From the NCBI RefSeq assembly GCF_037996825.1, contig NZ_JBBNAC010000001.1, positions 3,740,025 through 3,804,024 of the forward strand: 64,000 nt of DNA. Direction: 5' to 3'. Source of the DNA: Bdellovibrio sp. BCCA. Its GTDB lineage: Bacteria > Bdellovibrionota > Bdellovibrionia > Bdellovibrionales > Bdellovibrionaceae. Under the pieces are notes generated by a model. That model saw nothing but the letters and a program-made list of their open reading frames with translations, was not told the DNA's origin and did no database searches. This document shows, piece after piece, positions 1-9,219 of the stretch. Numbering within the stretch: the stretch's first letter is position 1; every line of letters begins with the position of its first letter. Made by a program: the position numbers and the translations under genes.

Positions 1-106
1 GAGGGCGAACGTTGATGAGAATTTCTGCAGACACAAGATCCTCCTGAAAACACTAAGGAACACACACTACATCTACTTCATTAGTCCAGAAACAAGACCG
101 ATAGCA

Positions 107-122
107 AATATTATTTAATATT
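107..122. promoter_or_regulatory. AT-rich inverted repeat upstream of pilT
   Basis: AATATTA-TT-TAATATT is a perfect 7-bp inverted repeat about 55 bases before the pilT start. It could be part of a promoter or an operator. No convincing -35/-10 pair is visible. The rest of positions 1-146 shows no supportable gene: the frames open at the left edge close within about 115 bases and have no family resemblance. Confidence 0.25.
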
Positions 123-176
123 GAAGCATATCTGACCGAAAAGATCATGGAAATAGAGCCTTTACGGAGAGTAACG

Positions 177-1280
177 ATGGCAACAATTGATGAACTGTTT
201 AAACTCATGGTGGAACAAGGAGCTTCCGACTTGCATATTACAAGCGGCGCGCCTCCGTATCTTCGCCTTCATGGAAACATGGTTCCATTGAACTATCGCG
301 AACTCACAAATCAAGACGTACAAGGTCTGCTCTTCGAAATTCTTTCTGAAAAGCAAAAGAAAGCCTTCGTTGAAAAATGGGAATTGGATTTCGCTTACAC
401 TTTGTCAGGCATAGGTCGTTTTCGTTGCAATATCTTTATGCAAAGAAAAGGGCTTGGCGCCGTTATGCGTATCATCCCAGAAAAAATTAAAACAGCGCAA
501 GAGTTGGGCGTGCCACCTTCTGTAATGGATTTGATCGACTGTGATCGCGGTTTGATCCTTGTAACGGGTCCAACGGGTTCCGGTAAATCAACGACCTTGG
601 CTGCGATGATCCATCAAATCAACATGACTCGTGAAGCGCATATCATCACGGTTGAAGATCCAATCGAGTTCGTTCATCCGAACTTAAAAGCTTTGGTGAA
701 CCAACGTGAAGTCGGAAGTCATACGAAGAGTTTCGCAAATGCTTTGAAAGCGGCGTTACGTGAAGACCCGGATATCTTGCTCGTGGGTGAGTTGCGTGAC
801 TTAGAAACTATTTCTTTGGCACTGACTGCGGCGGAAACAGGTCACATCGTGTTTGGTACTCTTCATACGAACAGTGCTGCAAAAACCATTGACCGTATCA
901 TTGACGTTTTCCCGGCGGGACAACAACAACAAATCCGTACGATGCTGGCGGAAAGCTTGCGCGGTGTTGTTGCGCAAACACTTTTCTCTCGCGCGGATGG
1001 ACAAGGTCGTGTGGCCGCTTACGAAATTATGAGAAATACCAAAGCCATCTCGAACTTGATTCGTGAAGGTAAAGTCCACCAAATTCCTTCGGCGATGCAA
1101 ACAGGCTCCAGCCAAGGTATGGTGCTCTTCGAAAAATACATCGAAGACTTGGTTCGCAAAGGGAAAGTTTCTGCCGCCGATGCAAAAACATTCCTGGGCC
1201 AGGCCGGCGGTGGAGATACAACCGTTCAAGGCGGAACTCTTGCTGGAAGTTCAGCAGGTCCAAGAACGAAAGTGGGATAG
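177..1280 (+). CDS. pilT: Twitching motility retraction ATPase PilT
   Basis: Hexameric AAA-like ATPase that powers depolymerisation of type IV pili at the inner-membrane base. The N-terminal PAS-like domain carries the SDLHI motif near residue 18. Walker A GPTGSGKST is at about 131-139, followed by the Asp box (ITVEDPIEF), Walker B (DPDILLVGE) and the His box (GHIVFGTLHT), all intact. Length is 367 residues, usual for the family, plus a short Gly/Thr/Ser-rich tail. I chose the ATG at 177 because GGAGAG (166-171) lies 5 bases before it; an in-frame ATG at 147 has no ribosome site and would add ten residues not typical of PilT. Pilus genes are not adjacent, as is common for pilT paralogs. In predatory bacteria type IV pili matter for prey entry (family knowledge). 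Confidence 0.95.
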   Translation: MATIDELFKLMVEQGASDLHITSGAPPYLRLHGNMVPLNYRELTNQDVQGLLFEILSEKQKKAFVEKWELDFAYTLSGIGRFRCNIFMQRKGLGAVMRIIPEKIKTAQELGVPPSVMDLIDCDRGLILVTGPTGSGKSTTLAAMIHQINMTREAHIITVEDPIEFVHPNLKALVNQREVGSHTKSFANALKAALREDPDILLVGELRDLETISLALTAAETGHIVFGTLHTNSAAKTIDRIIDVFPAGQQQQIRTMLAESLRGVVAQTLFSRADGQGRVAAYEIMRNTKAISNLIREGKVHQIPSAMQTGSSQGMVLFEKYIEDLVRKGKVSAADAKTFLGQAGGGDTTVQGGTLAGSSAGPRTKVG

Positions 1281-1284
1281 AAAT

Positions 1285-1656
1285 TTAAAAGCTGTATGTA
1301 AGTTGAATCAATGGAGGGGCTTTGGCATAGGATGCTGAGGCCCTTCGACTTTTTAGCTCTTGATCAAATTGTGAGTATTCGTAAGTCGGTGGCGCAGGCT
1401 GCGAAGAGTCATAAAGCACGTATCCAACTCCCCCGACGAATCCTAACAAGGCCCCTAATGTGATATTGTTTGTATGTTCTTGGGGCTCTCCATAGAAGGA
1501 AAGCGTGCTCAGGCCTAGGATTGCGCCGCCCAAGCTTGCAAAAAGCACCGTCGCGACATTGCGCTTAACGGTTCTGTTGGTCTGTGAAAAAGAGGCTTGA
1601 GAAGTGAAAATAGTGAGTGCCGCTAGTAAAACTGAGGTCCACTTCTGTGGGGTCAT
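1285..1656 (-). CDS. Small exported or membrane protein, unknown function
   Basis: Unrecognised 123-residue protein. An N-terminal hydrophobic stretch followed by SQA-SFSQ looks like a signal peptide or first membrane segment. Two further Gly/Ala-rich hydrophobic segments follow (near residues 40-55 and 67-82), separated by a polar loop, and then a Tyr/Ser/Arg-rich tail. The start at 1656 is chosen because AGGAGG stands 5 bases upstream; an upstream in-frame ATG at 1671 would itself overlap the ribosome site. The gene converges on pilT with only 4 bases between stop codons, and the pilT terminator lies inside its 3' end. Existence as a gene is likely; function unknown. Confidence 0.65.
   Translation of the reverse strand: MTPQKWTSVLLAALTIFTSQASFSQTNRTVKRNVATVLFASLGGAILGLSTLSFYGEPQEHTNNITLGALLGFVGGVGYVLYDSSQPAPPTYEYSQFDQELKSRRASASYAKAPPLIQLTYSF
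1315..1345 (+). terminator. Rho-independent terminator of pilT
   Basis: A 14-pair stem (1315-1328 with 1332-1345, including several G-U pairs) with an AGG loop, followed after four bases by TTTTT. It lies inside the 3' coding end of the convergent small gene. Confidence 0.55.
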
Positions 1657-1715
1657 GATTGCCTCCTGCAATGAACTAAGATAACTTTTCTTATTTAAAC
1701 ACCCCGAGGTGCCCT

Positions 1716-2378
1716 GTGCAACTAAGTCGTTATATTGATCACACTCTTTTGAAGCCGGAAGCGCAATTAGCGCAAATTGAAAAACTCTGTGCGGAAGCTA
1801 AAACGAACAATTTTTTTAGTGTCTGCGTGAATACGTCTTACGTTTCAACGTGTGCACAACTTCTTAAGGGTTCTTCTGTGAAGGTCTGCTGTGTTGTGGG
1901 TTTTCCTTTGGGCGCGATGGATACAGTCAGCAAAGCTTTTGAAACCGAAACAGCGATCAAGAACGGTGCTGATGAAATCGATATGGTGATTCAAGTCGGC
2001 GCTTTGAAAGATCGTCGTTTGGATTACGTTCGCGACGATATCAAAGCTGTTGTGAAAGCGGCTCAAGGTCGCACCGTGAAAGTGATCATTGAAACTTCTT
2101 TATTAAATCAAGAAGACAAAACTCTGGCTTGCAAAGCGGCTCTTGAAGCTGGGGCGCATTTCGTAAAAACATCCACAGGTTTTGGCGGCGGCGGAGCCAC
2201 TATCGAAGATGTCAAATTAATGAAGTCCGTTGTCGGCGACAAAATGGAAGTGAAAGCTTCCGGCGGAGTTAAAGATGCCGCGCAAGCGCGCGCGATGATT
2301 GAAGCCGGTGCCACTCGCCTTGGCACAAGCTCAGGTGTCACGATTGTTCAAGGTGGCACTGTTCAAGGAGGTTACTAA
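1716..2378 (+). CDS. deoC: Deoxyribose-phosphate aldolase DeoC
   Basis: Class I aldolase that cleaves 2-deoxyribose 5-phosphate to glyceraldehyde 3-phosphate and acetaldehyde, the last step of deoxynucleoside breakdown. The Schiff-base lysine sits in FVKTSTGF (K151) and the proton-relay lysine in VKASGG (K180); the phosphate-binding glycines follow. Length 220 residues is normal. The start is GTG at 1716 with GAGGTG 5 bases upstream; no ATG is available nearby. It is first in a three-gene nucleoside salvage operon and its TAA overlaps the deoA ATG by one base (TAATG), suggesting translational coupling. Confidence 0.96.
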   Translation: MQLSRYIDHTLLKPEAQLAQIEKLCAEAKTNNFFSVCVNTSYVSTCAQLLKGSSVKVCCVVGFPLGAMDTVSKAFETETAIKNGADEIDMVIQVGALKDRRLDYVRDDIKAVVKAAQGRTVKVIIETSLLNQEDKTLACKAALEAGAHFVKTSTGFGGGGATIEDVKLMKSVVGDKMEVKASGGVKDAAQARAMIEAGATRLGTSSGVTIVQGGTVQGGY

Positions 2379-3697
2379 TGGCTTTTCTTCCAGCAGAAAT
2401 TATTAAAGCAAAACGCAATGGCGGATCTCTGAACTATGACGAGATCAATGAATTTATTTTGGGTTATGCTCGCGGGCAAATTCCTGACTATCAGATGTCA
2501 GCTCTTTTGATGGCGATTTATTTCCGTGGAATGACGACGGAAGAAACTTTGTCTTTAACAAAAGCAATGCTTCACTCAGGTGAAGTCGTGGATTTTTCTT
2601 CTGTGGCGGGATTTAAAGTTGATAAACACTCCACAGGCGGCGTTGGTGATAAAACAAGTTTGATCTTGGGTCCTATCGTGGCCGCTGCCGGAGTTCCTGT
2701 GCCGATGATTTCAGGTCGTGGCCTTGGTCACACGGGTGGAACTTTGGATAAGCTTGAATCCATTCCTGGATTTAACACGCAAAAATCTTTGACGGAGTTT
2801 GTGGATCTTGTTCGCAAACATTTGATTTGTTTTATCGGGCAAACAAAAGAGATCTGCCCTGCTGATAAAAAAATCTATGCACTTCGTGATGTGACAGCGA
2901 CTGTTGAAAGTTTGCCGTTGATTTGTGCTTCGATCATGTCAAAAAAATTAGCAGAAGGTGTTGATGGACTTGTGCTTGATGTGAAGTACGGCTCAGGGGC
3001 GTTCATGAAAACTCCTGCGATGGCAGAAGAGTTGGCTTTGAACTTAATGGCGATTGCTCGCGGTTACGGTAAAAAAGTCACTTCGCTTTTAACGAACATG
3101 GATCAACCTTTGGGTCGTTTTGCCGGAAACTCTTTGGAAGTTGAAGAGTGTGTCGCCATCATGAAGAACGAAAAATTCATGGGACCTGGCGGTTATGATC
3201 TTTACGAAGACACGCGCGAACTCAGTCTGCGACTTTCTGCTCACATGTTGTTGTTAGCGGGCGTTGGTAAAAATGAAGAAGAGTCTTACAAAGTTGCAAG
3301 TGAGATGCTCACTTCCGGAAAAGCGATGGCGAAGTTTGAAGAGCTTTGCTCCATCCACGGCGGAAATTTAAAAGCGCTCCCTAAACCAAAATATAACGTG
3401 AATATAACCACGGATAAACCTGGTTACGTGCATGCTTTCCATACAGAAAGTATTGGCGTTGCTGGCATTATCATCAAAGCGGGACGCGCTCAGACAACGG
3501 ATATTATTGCTCCCACGGCGGGCATTGAATTCCATGTGAAAGTGGGTGATGAAGTGAAAGCGGGAGACACCGTCTTCACACTGCACGGCGATGATAAAGA
3601 CTTGTTGATGTCAGCAGTTCCACTCTTGAAATCAGCAATCACTATTTCCTTGCCAAAAATTGCAAAGCCTAGTTTGATACTCAAGACATTGAGCTAA
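2378..3697 (+). CDS. deoA: Pyrimidine-nucleoside / thymidine phosphorylase
   Basis: Phosphorolysis of thymidine or other pyrimidine nucleosides to the free base and (deoxy)ribose 1-phosphate. The family signature lies at residues 80-95 (KVDKHSTGGVGDKTSL), giving the phosphate-binding loop; SGRGLGHTGGTLDKLE follows at about 112-127. The C-terminal alpha/beta domain is complete, and 439 residues is the usual length of the DeoA/Pdp family. I cannot tell from sequence alone whether thymidine or uridine is preferred. One-base overlaps with both neighbours (TAATG on each side) make a coupled operon with deoC and the purine phosphorylase. Confidence 0.95.
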   Translation: MAFLPAEIIKAKRNGGSLNYDEINEFILGYARGQIPDYQMSALLMAIYFRGMTTEETLSLTKAMLHSGEVVDFSSVAGFKVDKHSTGGVGDKTSLILGPIVAAAGVPVPMISGRGLGHTGGTLDKLESIPGFNTQKSLTEFVDLVRKHLICFIGQTKEICPADKKIYALRDVTATVESLPLICASIMSKKLAEGVDGLVLDVKYGSGAFMKTPAMAEELALNLMAIARGYGKKVTSLLTNMDQPLGRFAGNSLEVEECVAIMKNEKFMGPGGYDLYEDTRELSLRLSAHMLLLAGVGKNEEESYKVASEMLTSGKAMAKFEELCSIHGGNLKALPKPKYNVNITTDKPGYVHAFHTESIGVAGIIIKAGRAQTTDIIAPTAGIEFHVKVGDEVKAGDTVFTLHGDDKDLLMSAVPLLKSAITISLPKIAKPSLILKTLS

Positions 3698-4551
3698 TGC
3701 TCGATTTGTCCGCACGAGAAAAAAAGGAACGTATTTTGGTACTCAATAAGCTTCAAGAAACTGTCAGCTATATCCGCACAAAGACATCGGCAAAGCCGAA
3801 GATTGGTGTTGTATTGGGCTCGGGACTTGGCGCTTTTGTTAAAGACGTTGAGGTGGAGTGCACACTCCCCTACAAAGAAATTCCGCATTTTTCTCCACCA
3901 ACAGTGGAAGGCCATTCTGGAAATTTGATTTTCGGAAAAGTCGGCAACCAATCCATTGTGATTCTTCAAGGTCGCAATCACTACTACGAAGGTCACAGCA
4001 TGGAATCTGTCGTGTTCCCAACAAGAACACTGGCGATGTTGGGCATTGAGACTTTGATTTTGACTAACTCTGCGGGCGGCTTCGGTGAAAACATGCAAGC
4101 CGGAGATTTTATGATCATCGAAGATCATATTAATCTTATGGGCACGAATCCTTTGATGGGACCGAACATCAAAGAACTCGGTCCTCGCTTTCCTGATATG
4201 ACGGAAGCTTACGACAAGCGTTTGATCGAAGTGATGGAAGAGTTGCTTTTGAAACAAGGCACTCGCTATCACAAAGGCGTTTACTGTGGCGTGAGTGGTC
4301 CTACTTATGAAACTCCTGCGGAAGTTCGTTATTTGAAACTCATTGGCGGTAAAGCTGTCGGCATGAGTACAGTGCCAGAAACCATTGCTGCCAATCATCT
4401 GGGCCTTCGTGTAGCGGCTTTAAGCTGCATTACAAATTTGGCGGCAGGTGTTTCTTCTCAAAAACTTTCGCACGATGAGGTTACAGAAACTGCTAAAAGA
4501 GTGGAATCTCAATTCATCTCTTTCTTAAAAGAATTCATTGGCCAAATTTAG
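3697..4551 (+). CDS. punA: Purine nucleoside phosphorylase (trimeric type)
   Basis: Cleaves inosine, guanosine and their deoxy forms with phosphate. The VVLGSGLG phosphate loop (near residue 38), HFSPPTVEGHSG and QGRNHYYEGHS motifs, and the later MSTVPETIAANH with an Asn-containing base-binding strand (SCITNLAAG) mark the low-molecular-weight trimeric PNP family (PunA/XapA), not the hexameric DeoD. 284 residues. The start overlaps the deoA stop (TAATG); a TTG at about 3736 with AAGGAACG upstream is an alternative. With deoC and deoA this covers both purine and pyrimidine nucleosides, fitting a life on degraded DNA and RNA (inference). Confidence 0.92.
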   Translation: MLDLSAREKKERILVLNKLQETVSYIRTKTSAKPKIGVVLGSGLGAFVKDVEVECTLPYKEIPHFSPPTVEGHSGNLIFGKVGNQSIVILQGRNHYYEGHSMESVVFPTRTLAMLGIETLILTNSAGGFGENMQAGDFMIIEDHINLMGTNPLMGPNIKELGPRFPDMTEAYDKRLIEVMEELLLKQGTRYHKGVYCGVSGPTYETPAEVRYLKLIGGKAVGMSTVPETIAANHLGLRVAALSCITNLAAGVSSQKLSHDEVTETAKRVESQFISFLKEFIGQI

Positions 4552-4560
4552 TCCTTGGCC
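4540..4560 (+). terminator. Possible weak terminator after the nucleoside operon
   Basis: GGCCAA (4540-4545) pairs with TTGGCC (4555-4560) across the stop codon of the phosphorylase gene. The following tract is TCGTCTTTC, a poor U-run, so this is only a candidate. Confidence 0.3.
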
Positions 4561-4660
4561 TCGTCTTTCAAAAATTTCTGAAAATCCTTCAGATCCAATA
4601 TAGTGGAATCTTAAGAGTATTTTAGGTCTAGTTTCGTCCTTCTAGCCTCAAAATAAGACA

Positions 4661-4666
4661 TATAAT
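4661..4666 (+). promoter_or_regulatory. Candidate -10 element of the subtilase gene
   Basis: A perfect TATAAT lies 78 bases before the chosen ATG at 4744. No good -35 hexamer is seen 16-18 bases upstream. If used, transcription would begin near 4673 and give a leader of about 70 bases. Confidence 0.4.
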
Positions 4667-4686
4667 GACCGAAGAGCTAACCGGTT

Positions 4687-4738
4687 GGGCCGTTTCGCGG
4701 AGTCCTATTGATGGGACCTGTAAGGCCCGCATAGGGAG
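4687..4738 (+). promoter_or_regulatory. Structured mRNA leader that may occlude the ribosome site
   Basis: GGGCC (4687-4691) can pair with GGCCC (4724-4728), enclosing a hairpin of GTCC (4702-4705) with GGAC (4714-4717). Alternatively GTCCTAT (4702-4708) can pair with ATAGGG (4731-4736), which contains the Shine-Dalgarno bases of the protease gene. The two pairings share the same left arm, so they exclude each other, the layout of a translational switch or thermosensor. I could not match it to a known riboswitch class. Confidence 0.35.
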
Positions 4739-4743
4739 TGAAC

Positions 4744-5976
4744 ATGGATGTTCAGAATATTCTCTCGGCGGTTGCTTGCGTCTTAGTTTTATCATCTTGT
4801 GGCAACAAAAAGTCGAGCAGTTCGGTGTTTCCGGAGAATGGAGCCCTGGATTCAAGCGCTTGCATGGGTCAAGCGATTCAAAATAAATTCATCGTGCAGT
4901 GGGAAGATGGAAAATTCACTGTGGAGTCTGCCAAAGACGCTGATGAATTTACGAAAAAGTTTATCGAGCCTAATTTAGAAAACATTCGTTACGTTGAATA
5001 CGATCGTCGTCTGCAAGTTGAAAAAACAGATGAGGTTCGCACAACAGGTTTCGTCGACAGTTGGGGGCAGGACAAAGTTTCTGTTCGCAATGTGTGGGCA
5101 CAAGGTATTTACGGACAGAACGTGAAAGTCGCAGTGGTTGATGCTTACGTCGATTACACTCATCCACAAATTGCTCCGCGAATTGCGATCAATACTGGTG
5201 AAATTCCTAACAATGGAAAAGACGACGATGGCAATGGTGTCGTTGATGACTACTATGGAGCGAGCTTCGTCTCCGTTCCAAGTAACAACCAAACTCCAAG
5301 TTCACACGGGACTCACGTTGCTGGAATTATCGCAGCAGATTCTCGTTATGGATCTGTCGAGGGTATGGCTCCGCAGGCACAAATTATTCCTGCGCAGTTT
5401 ATCGCCAATGATGGTGGTGGTTCCTTAGGCGATGCGGTTCTTGCGCTTCAATACTCTGCAAGTCGCGGCGCTAAAATCATCAATGCAAGCTGGGGTGGCG
5501 CACCTTGTGTGGCTTCACTTCGCAACACATTCCAAGAATTGCAAAGCAAAGGAATCTTAGTTGTTGTTGCTGCGGGAAATGATGGACGAGATATCGATGT
5601 GTATCCTGAATTCCCTGCTTCATTTAATCTTTCAAATCAAATCACGGTGGCAGCTTCTTCTGTGAGTGACTTCATGACTTCATGGTCAAACAGCGGATTT
5701 AACTTTGTTCATCTTGCGGCTCCAGGCGAAAGAATTTTGAGTACCGTGCCTGGCAACACGACGGCTTATATGGATGGAACAAGCATGGCCGCTCCATTTG
5801 TTACAGGTGCAGCAGCCCTTCTTTGGAGTGCCCGTCCTAATGCGACAGCTGTGCAAATTAAGCAGGCGATTTTGCAGTCCGTCGACGTGTCCGCAGGACA
5901 CGAATTTAAAGTAAATACTCGAGGACGCCTCAACGTCGATAGAGCTCTTCAGGTCTTGAAGCAGTTAGTTCCATAA
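4744..5976 (+). CDS. Subtilisin-like serine protease, lipoprotein
   Basis: S8 family protease. A short signal peptide ends in a lipobox (LSSC, Cys near residue 19), so the protein is probably lipid-anchored in the envelope. Residues about 45-110 look like an inhibitor-type propeptide. The catalytic triad is complete: Asp133 (AVVDAYVDYTHP), His188 (SSHGTHVAGI) and Ser347 (DGTSMAAPF), with the oxyanion Asn in VAAGNDG. A DDDGNGVVDD segment after the Asp resembles the calcium-binding insert of many S8 proteases. I start at ATG 4744, 6 bases after GGGAG; a GTG at 4738 is in frame but overlaps that site. Stand-alone gene with its own leader. Length 410. Role in degrading host or prey protein is inference. 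Confidence 0.92.
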   Translation: MDVQNILSAVACVLVLSSCGNKKSSSSVFPENGALDSSACMGQAIQNKFIVQWEDGKFTVESAKDADEFTKKFIEPNLENIRYVEYDRRLQVEKTDEVRTTGFVDSWGQDKVSVRNVWAQGIYGQNVKVAVVDAYVDYTHPQIAPRIAINTGEIPNNGKDDDGNGVVDDYYGASFVSVPSNNQTPSSHGTHVAGIIAADSRYGSVEGMAPQAQIIPAQFIANDGGGSLGDAVLALQYSASRGAKIINASWGGAPCVASLRNTFQELQSKGILVVVAAGNDGRDIDVYPEFPASFNLSNQITVAASSVSDFMTSWSNSGFNFVHLAAPGERILSTVPGNTTAYMDGTSMAAPFVTGAAALLWSARPNATAVQIKQAILQSVDVSAGHEFKVNTRGRLNVDRALQVLKQLVP

Positions 5977-6000
5977 ATTCAATAAGATAGATCAATTATT

Positions 6001-6025
6001 GCAGAGCATAATATCTATGCTCTGC
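6001..6025 (+). terminator. Terminator-like hairpin after the subtilase gene
   Basis: GCAGAGCATA (6001-6010) pairs perfectly with TATGCTCTGC (6016-6025) around a 5-base loop. The 3' tract is GTCTCTCATTTT, a weak U-run, so it may also serve as a 3' stabiliser. Confidence 0.5.
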
Positions 6026-6113
6026 GTCTCTCATTTTAGATGATTCCTTACATCCTCGTGATAGATTGGTCCCTTGTTTTTTATAGGGGTCTATCCCTCA
6101 AAAAAGGAATCAT

Positions 6114-7682
6114 ATGAGCACAGAAATTTCATCTGGCATTCAGGCTCGTCTTAACGATCTTGAAAAAAGAAATGAAGCCGCTATGGCTGGCGGGGGCGCA
6201 GCCCGTATTGCAAAACACAAACAAGGCGGACGCTTAACAGCTCGCGAACGCGTTGATGTCCTGCTTGATCCAGGCAGCTTTGTGGAAATGGATCGTTTTG
6301 TCACTCACCGTTGCACAAACTTCGGAATGGATAAAACAGTTGTTCCTGGTGACGGTGTTATCACTGGTTACGGTCGTATCAACGGCAAACTTGTCTATGT
6401 CTCTTCACAAGATTTCACTGTTATCGGTGGATCTATGTCGCGCACACAAGCTAACAAAATCTGCAAGGTCATGGATTTGTCGATGAAGAACGGGGCTCCG
6501 TTTATTTCTATCAACGATTCCGGTGGCGCGCGCATTCAAGAAGGTATTGAATCTCTTGGCGGTTACGCTGACATCTTCACTCGCAACACGATGGCTTCAG
6601 GTTTGGTTCCACAAATCACTGCAATCATGGGCCCATGCGCAGGTGGCGCGGTTTACTCTCCGTCAATCACTGACTTTGTTTTCATGGTTAAGAACACAAG
6701 CTACATGTTTGTGACAGGCCCTGATGTTATTAAGACAGTGACTCATGAAGAAGTAACAAAAGAAGAATTGGGTGGAGCAACAACTCACTCTGCAAAATCC
6801 GGCGTGGCTCACTTCGCTGCTGAAGATGACAAGCACTGCTTGCTTTTAATTCGTGAGTTGATGAACTTCCTTCCTTCTAACAACTTGGACGATGCTCCGG
6901 TTCTTCCGACTAACGATCGCCCAGATCGCGTGACAGAAGCGTTGAATACATTGATCCCTGAAAATCCTAAGAAACCTTACGACATGCTTTCTGTGATCAC
7001 AGAGTGCGTGGATGAAGGTTATTTCTTGGAAGTTCACAAACACTTTGCACAAAACGTGATTGTTGGTTTCGCACGCTTTAACGGTCGCCCTGTGGGTATC
7101 GTGGCAAACCAACCGCAAGTTTTGGCAGGTTGCCTGAACATCGAAGCTTCTCGTAAAGCAGCACGCTTTATCCGCTTCTGTGATGCTTTCAATATTCCTA
7201 TCGTTTCCTTCGTCGACGTTCCTGGTTTCTTGCCTGGTAAAGATCAAGAGTGGAACGGAATTATCACGCACGGTGCGAAGTTGTTGTATGCGTACGCTGA
7301 AGCAACAGTTCCTAAAATCACAGTGATCACTCGTAAAGCTTACGGTGGTGCTTACATCGTGATGGGTTCTAAACTTCTGCGCTCTGATGTGAACTTGGCC
7401 TACCCTTCTGCGGAAATCGCAGTGATGGGTGCTGAAGGTGCTGTGAGCATCATCAGCCGTGAAGAGATCAATAAAGCAAAAGACCCAGCAGCAGAAAAAG
7501 CTCGTTTGACGGCAGAGTACGAAGCGAAATTCAGCAATCCTTACGTTTCTGCTGAGCTTGGCTACACAGATGAAGTGATTGATCCTGCGATGACTCGCAA
7601 ACGCATCATTGATTCTTTGGAAATGCTTAAACATAAACGCGATATCACTCCAGCGAAGAAACACGGAAACATTCCTCTTTAG
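6114..7682 (+). CDS. pccB: Acyl-CoA carboxylase carboxyltransferase (propionyl-CoA type beta subunit)
   Basis: Transfers CO2 from carboxybiotin to an acyl-CoA. The protein has the two fused crotonase-like halves of the PccB/MmdA family in one 522-residue chain: [19 protein letters not shown] near residue 38, the first oxyanion region around [15 protein letters not shown], and the second around [12 protein letters not shown] and [12 protein letters not shown]. It is not the split AccA/AccD of acetyl-CoA carboxylase. Substrate is probably propionyl-CoA by family, but acetyl-CoA or a longer acyl-CoA cannot be excluded. AAGGAAT precedes the ATG. It is 32 bases before the biotin carboxylase gene in a three-gene operon. 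Confidence 0.92.
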   Translation: MSTEISSGIQARLNDLEKRNEAAMAGGGAARIAKHKQGGRLTARERVDVLLDPGSFVEMDRFVTHRCTNFGMDKTVVPGDGVITGYGRINGKLVYVSSQDFTVIGGSMSRTQANKICKVMDLSMKNGAPFISINDSGGARIQEGIESLGGYADIFTRNTMASGLVPQITAIMGPCAGGAVYSPSITDFVFMVKNTSYMFVTGPDVIKTVTHEEVTKEELGGATTHSAKSGVAHFAAEDDKHCLLLIRELMNFLPSNNLDDAPVLPTNDRPDRVTEALNTLIPENPKKPYDMLSVITECVDEGYFLEVHKHFAQNVIVGFARFNGRPVGIVANQPQVLAGCLNIEASRKAARFIRFCDAFNIPIVSFVDVPGFLPGKDQEWNGIITHGAKLLYAYAEATVPKITVITRKAYGGAYIVMGSKLLRSDVNLAYPSAEIAVMGAEGAVSIISREEINKAKDPAAEKARLTAEYEAKFSNPYVSAELGYTDEVIDPAMTRKRIIDSLEMLKHKRDITPAKKHGNIPL

Positions 7683-7714
7683 GAAGTGTCTCTGAACTGG
7701 AATAAGGAAAGATT

Positions 7715-9217
7715 ATGGCATTATTTAAAAAAATCCTGATCGCAAACCGTGGAGAAATCGCCATTCGTGTCACTCGCGCTTGCCGTGAGTTGGGTATCGC
7801 GTCTGTGGCGGTTTTCTCTGATGCGGATCGCGACAGTCTTCACGTCTTTTTGGCGGATGAGGCTTATCATATTGGGCCTTCTCCTTCTAAAGAGAGCTAT
7901 TTGAATTATAAAAAGATCATCGAAGTTGCTAAGCAAGCGGGTGTGGACGCCGTTCACCCTGGTTATGGTTTTCTTTCTGAGAACACGACATTTGCAAAAG
8001 CTCTTGAAGAAGCTGGCATCACATTCATCGGCCCTACGGTTTCAAACATTGAATCCATGGGTGACAAACTTTCTGCAAAAGCTTTGATGAAAAAAGCTGG
8101 CGTTCCAACGGTTCCTGGCTCTGACGGTGGCGTTGATACGGTTGAGCAAGCTCTTGCGATTGCAGAGAAAATTGGTCTTCCAGTTATCATCAAGGCCTCT
8201 GCCGGTGGTGGTGGTAAAGGGATGCGTGTGGTTCGTAAGATGGAAGAGCTTGAAAGTGCATTCCGCGCTTGCCGCTCTGAAGGTCAGAACTATTTCGCAG
8301 ATCCGACTGTTTACATCGAAAAATTCGTCAACGATCCAAAACACATTGAGATCCAAGTGTTCGGCGATAAACACGGCAACCATGTTCACTTGTTTGAACG
8401 TGAGTGCTCTGTACAACGTCGTCACCAAAAGATCATCGAAGAATGTCCGTCCCCTTCTGTGCCTCACGAAGTTCGTTTGCGCATGGGTGAAGCGGCAGTT
8501 CGCGCGGCAAAACAAATCAATTATGTTGGCGCGGGAACAATTGAATTTATTTTCGATAATGCGACTAAGGAATTCTATTTCATGGAGATGAACACTCGTC
8601 TTCAAGTAGAACATCCAATCACTGAGATCGTAACTGGTTACGACTTGGTGAAAGAGCAAATTTACGTGGCTGCTGGCAAACCTTTGTCTTTCAAACAAGA
8701 AGACATCAAACAAAAAGGTCACGCTATCGAAGCTCGTATCTGTGCCGAAGATCCTGTGACATATAAACCGCATCCTGGTGTGATTCGCGCTTGCCGTCAT
8801 CCACAAGGACCTTTCATGCGTGTGGACTCTTACGCATATCCTGGTTACGAAGTGCCTATCTATTACGATCCAATGATCGCAAAGCTTATCACATGGGGTG
8901 AAACTCGTGAGGAAGCGATTGATAGAATGCAACGTGCATTGTCTGAGTTCGTATTGACGGGAATTAAAACCAATATCGTTCTTCATAAAACGATTTTGGA
9001 TCATCCAAAATTCCGCGATGGTTCTTACACAACTCAATTTATTGAGAAAAACTTTGAGGTTATCGAACCTCAGCTCTTTAAAGAAGTTGAAGATCCTGTA
9101 TTCCTCATTGCTGCCGCTATTACGGCTTACAATGATCGTAAATCCAAAGACGTTCGCCAGCTCAATCTGACTTCCAATTGGAAGCGTGTGGGCCGCAAAC
9201 TTCAGTTAAGGACGTAA
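7715..9217 (+). CDS. accC: Biotin carboxylase subunit of acyl-CoA carboxylase
   Basis: ATP-grasp enzyme that carboxylates the biotin on the carrier protein using bicarbonate. FKKILIANRGEIAIR starts the fold; the glycine-rich ATP loop (SAGGGGKGMRVV) is near residue 165; ECSVQRRHQKIIEE and EMNTRLQVEHPITE carry catalytic residues and metal ligands. The chain ends after the biotin carboxylase C domain, so the carrier is on a separate gene (next downstream). 500 residues, about 50 longer than E. coli AccC, the extra residues being a C-terminal tail. Belongs with the PccB-like gene and the carrier; whether it also serves acetyl-CoA carboxylase cannot be told here. Confidence 0.92.
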   Translation: MALFKKILIANRGEIAIRVTRACRELGIASVAVFSDADRDSLHVFLADEAYHIGPSPSKESYLNYKKIIEVAKQAGVDAVHPGYGFLSENTTFAKALEEAGITFIGPTVSNIESMGDKLSAKALMKKAGVPTVPGSDGGVDTVEQALAIAEKIGLPVIIKASAGGGGKGMRVVRKMEELESAFRACRSEGQNYFADPTVYIEKFVNDPKHIEIQVFGDKHGNHVHLFERECSVQRRHQKIIEECPSPSVPHEVRLRMGEAAVRAAKQINYVGAGTIEFIFDNATKEFYFMEMNTRLQVEHPITEIVTGYDLVKEQIYVAAGKPLSFKQEDIKQKGHAIEARICAEDPVTYKPHPGVIRACRHPQGPFMRVDSYAYPGYEVPIYYDPMIAKLITWGETREEAIDRMQRALSEFVLTGIKTNIVLHKTILDHPKFRDGSYTTQFIEKNFEVIEPQLFKEVEDPVFLIAAAITAYNDRKSKDVRQLNLTSNWKRVGRKLQLRT

Positions 9218-9219
9218 CC

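Noticed and set aside
2..114. Open frame running in from the left edge
   Set aside because: About 37 codons of unremarkable composition that end at a TAA; cannot be tied to a gene without upstream sequence.
4667..4743. Cyclic-di-GMP (GEMM) riboswitch in the subtilase leader
   Set aside because: I looked for the GEMM core and tetraloop-receptor features and did not find them; reported only as an unclassified leader.
6846..7664. Long open frame antisense to pccB
   Set aside because: It is rich in Cys, His, Arg and Phe and mirrors the codon pattern of the strong sense gene; no ribosome site or family.
8042..9037. 331-codon open frame antisense to accC
   Set aside because: Same shadow pattern over a conserved enzyme; protein composition is not credible.
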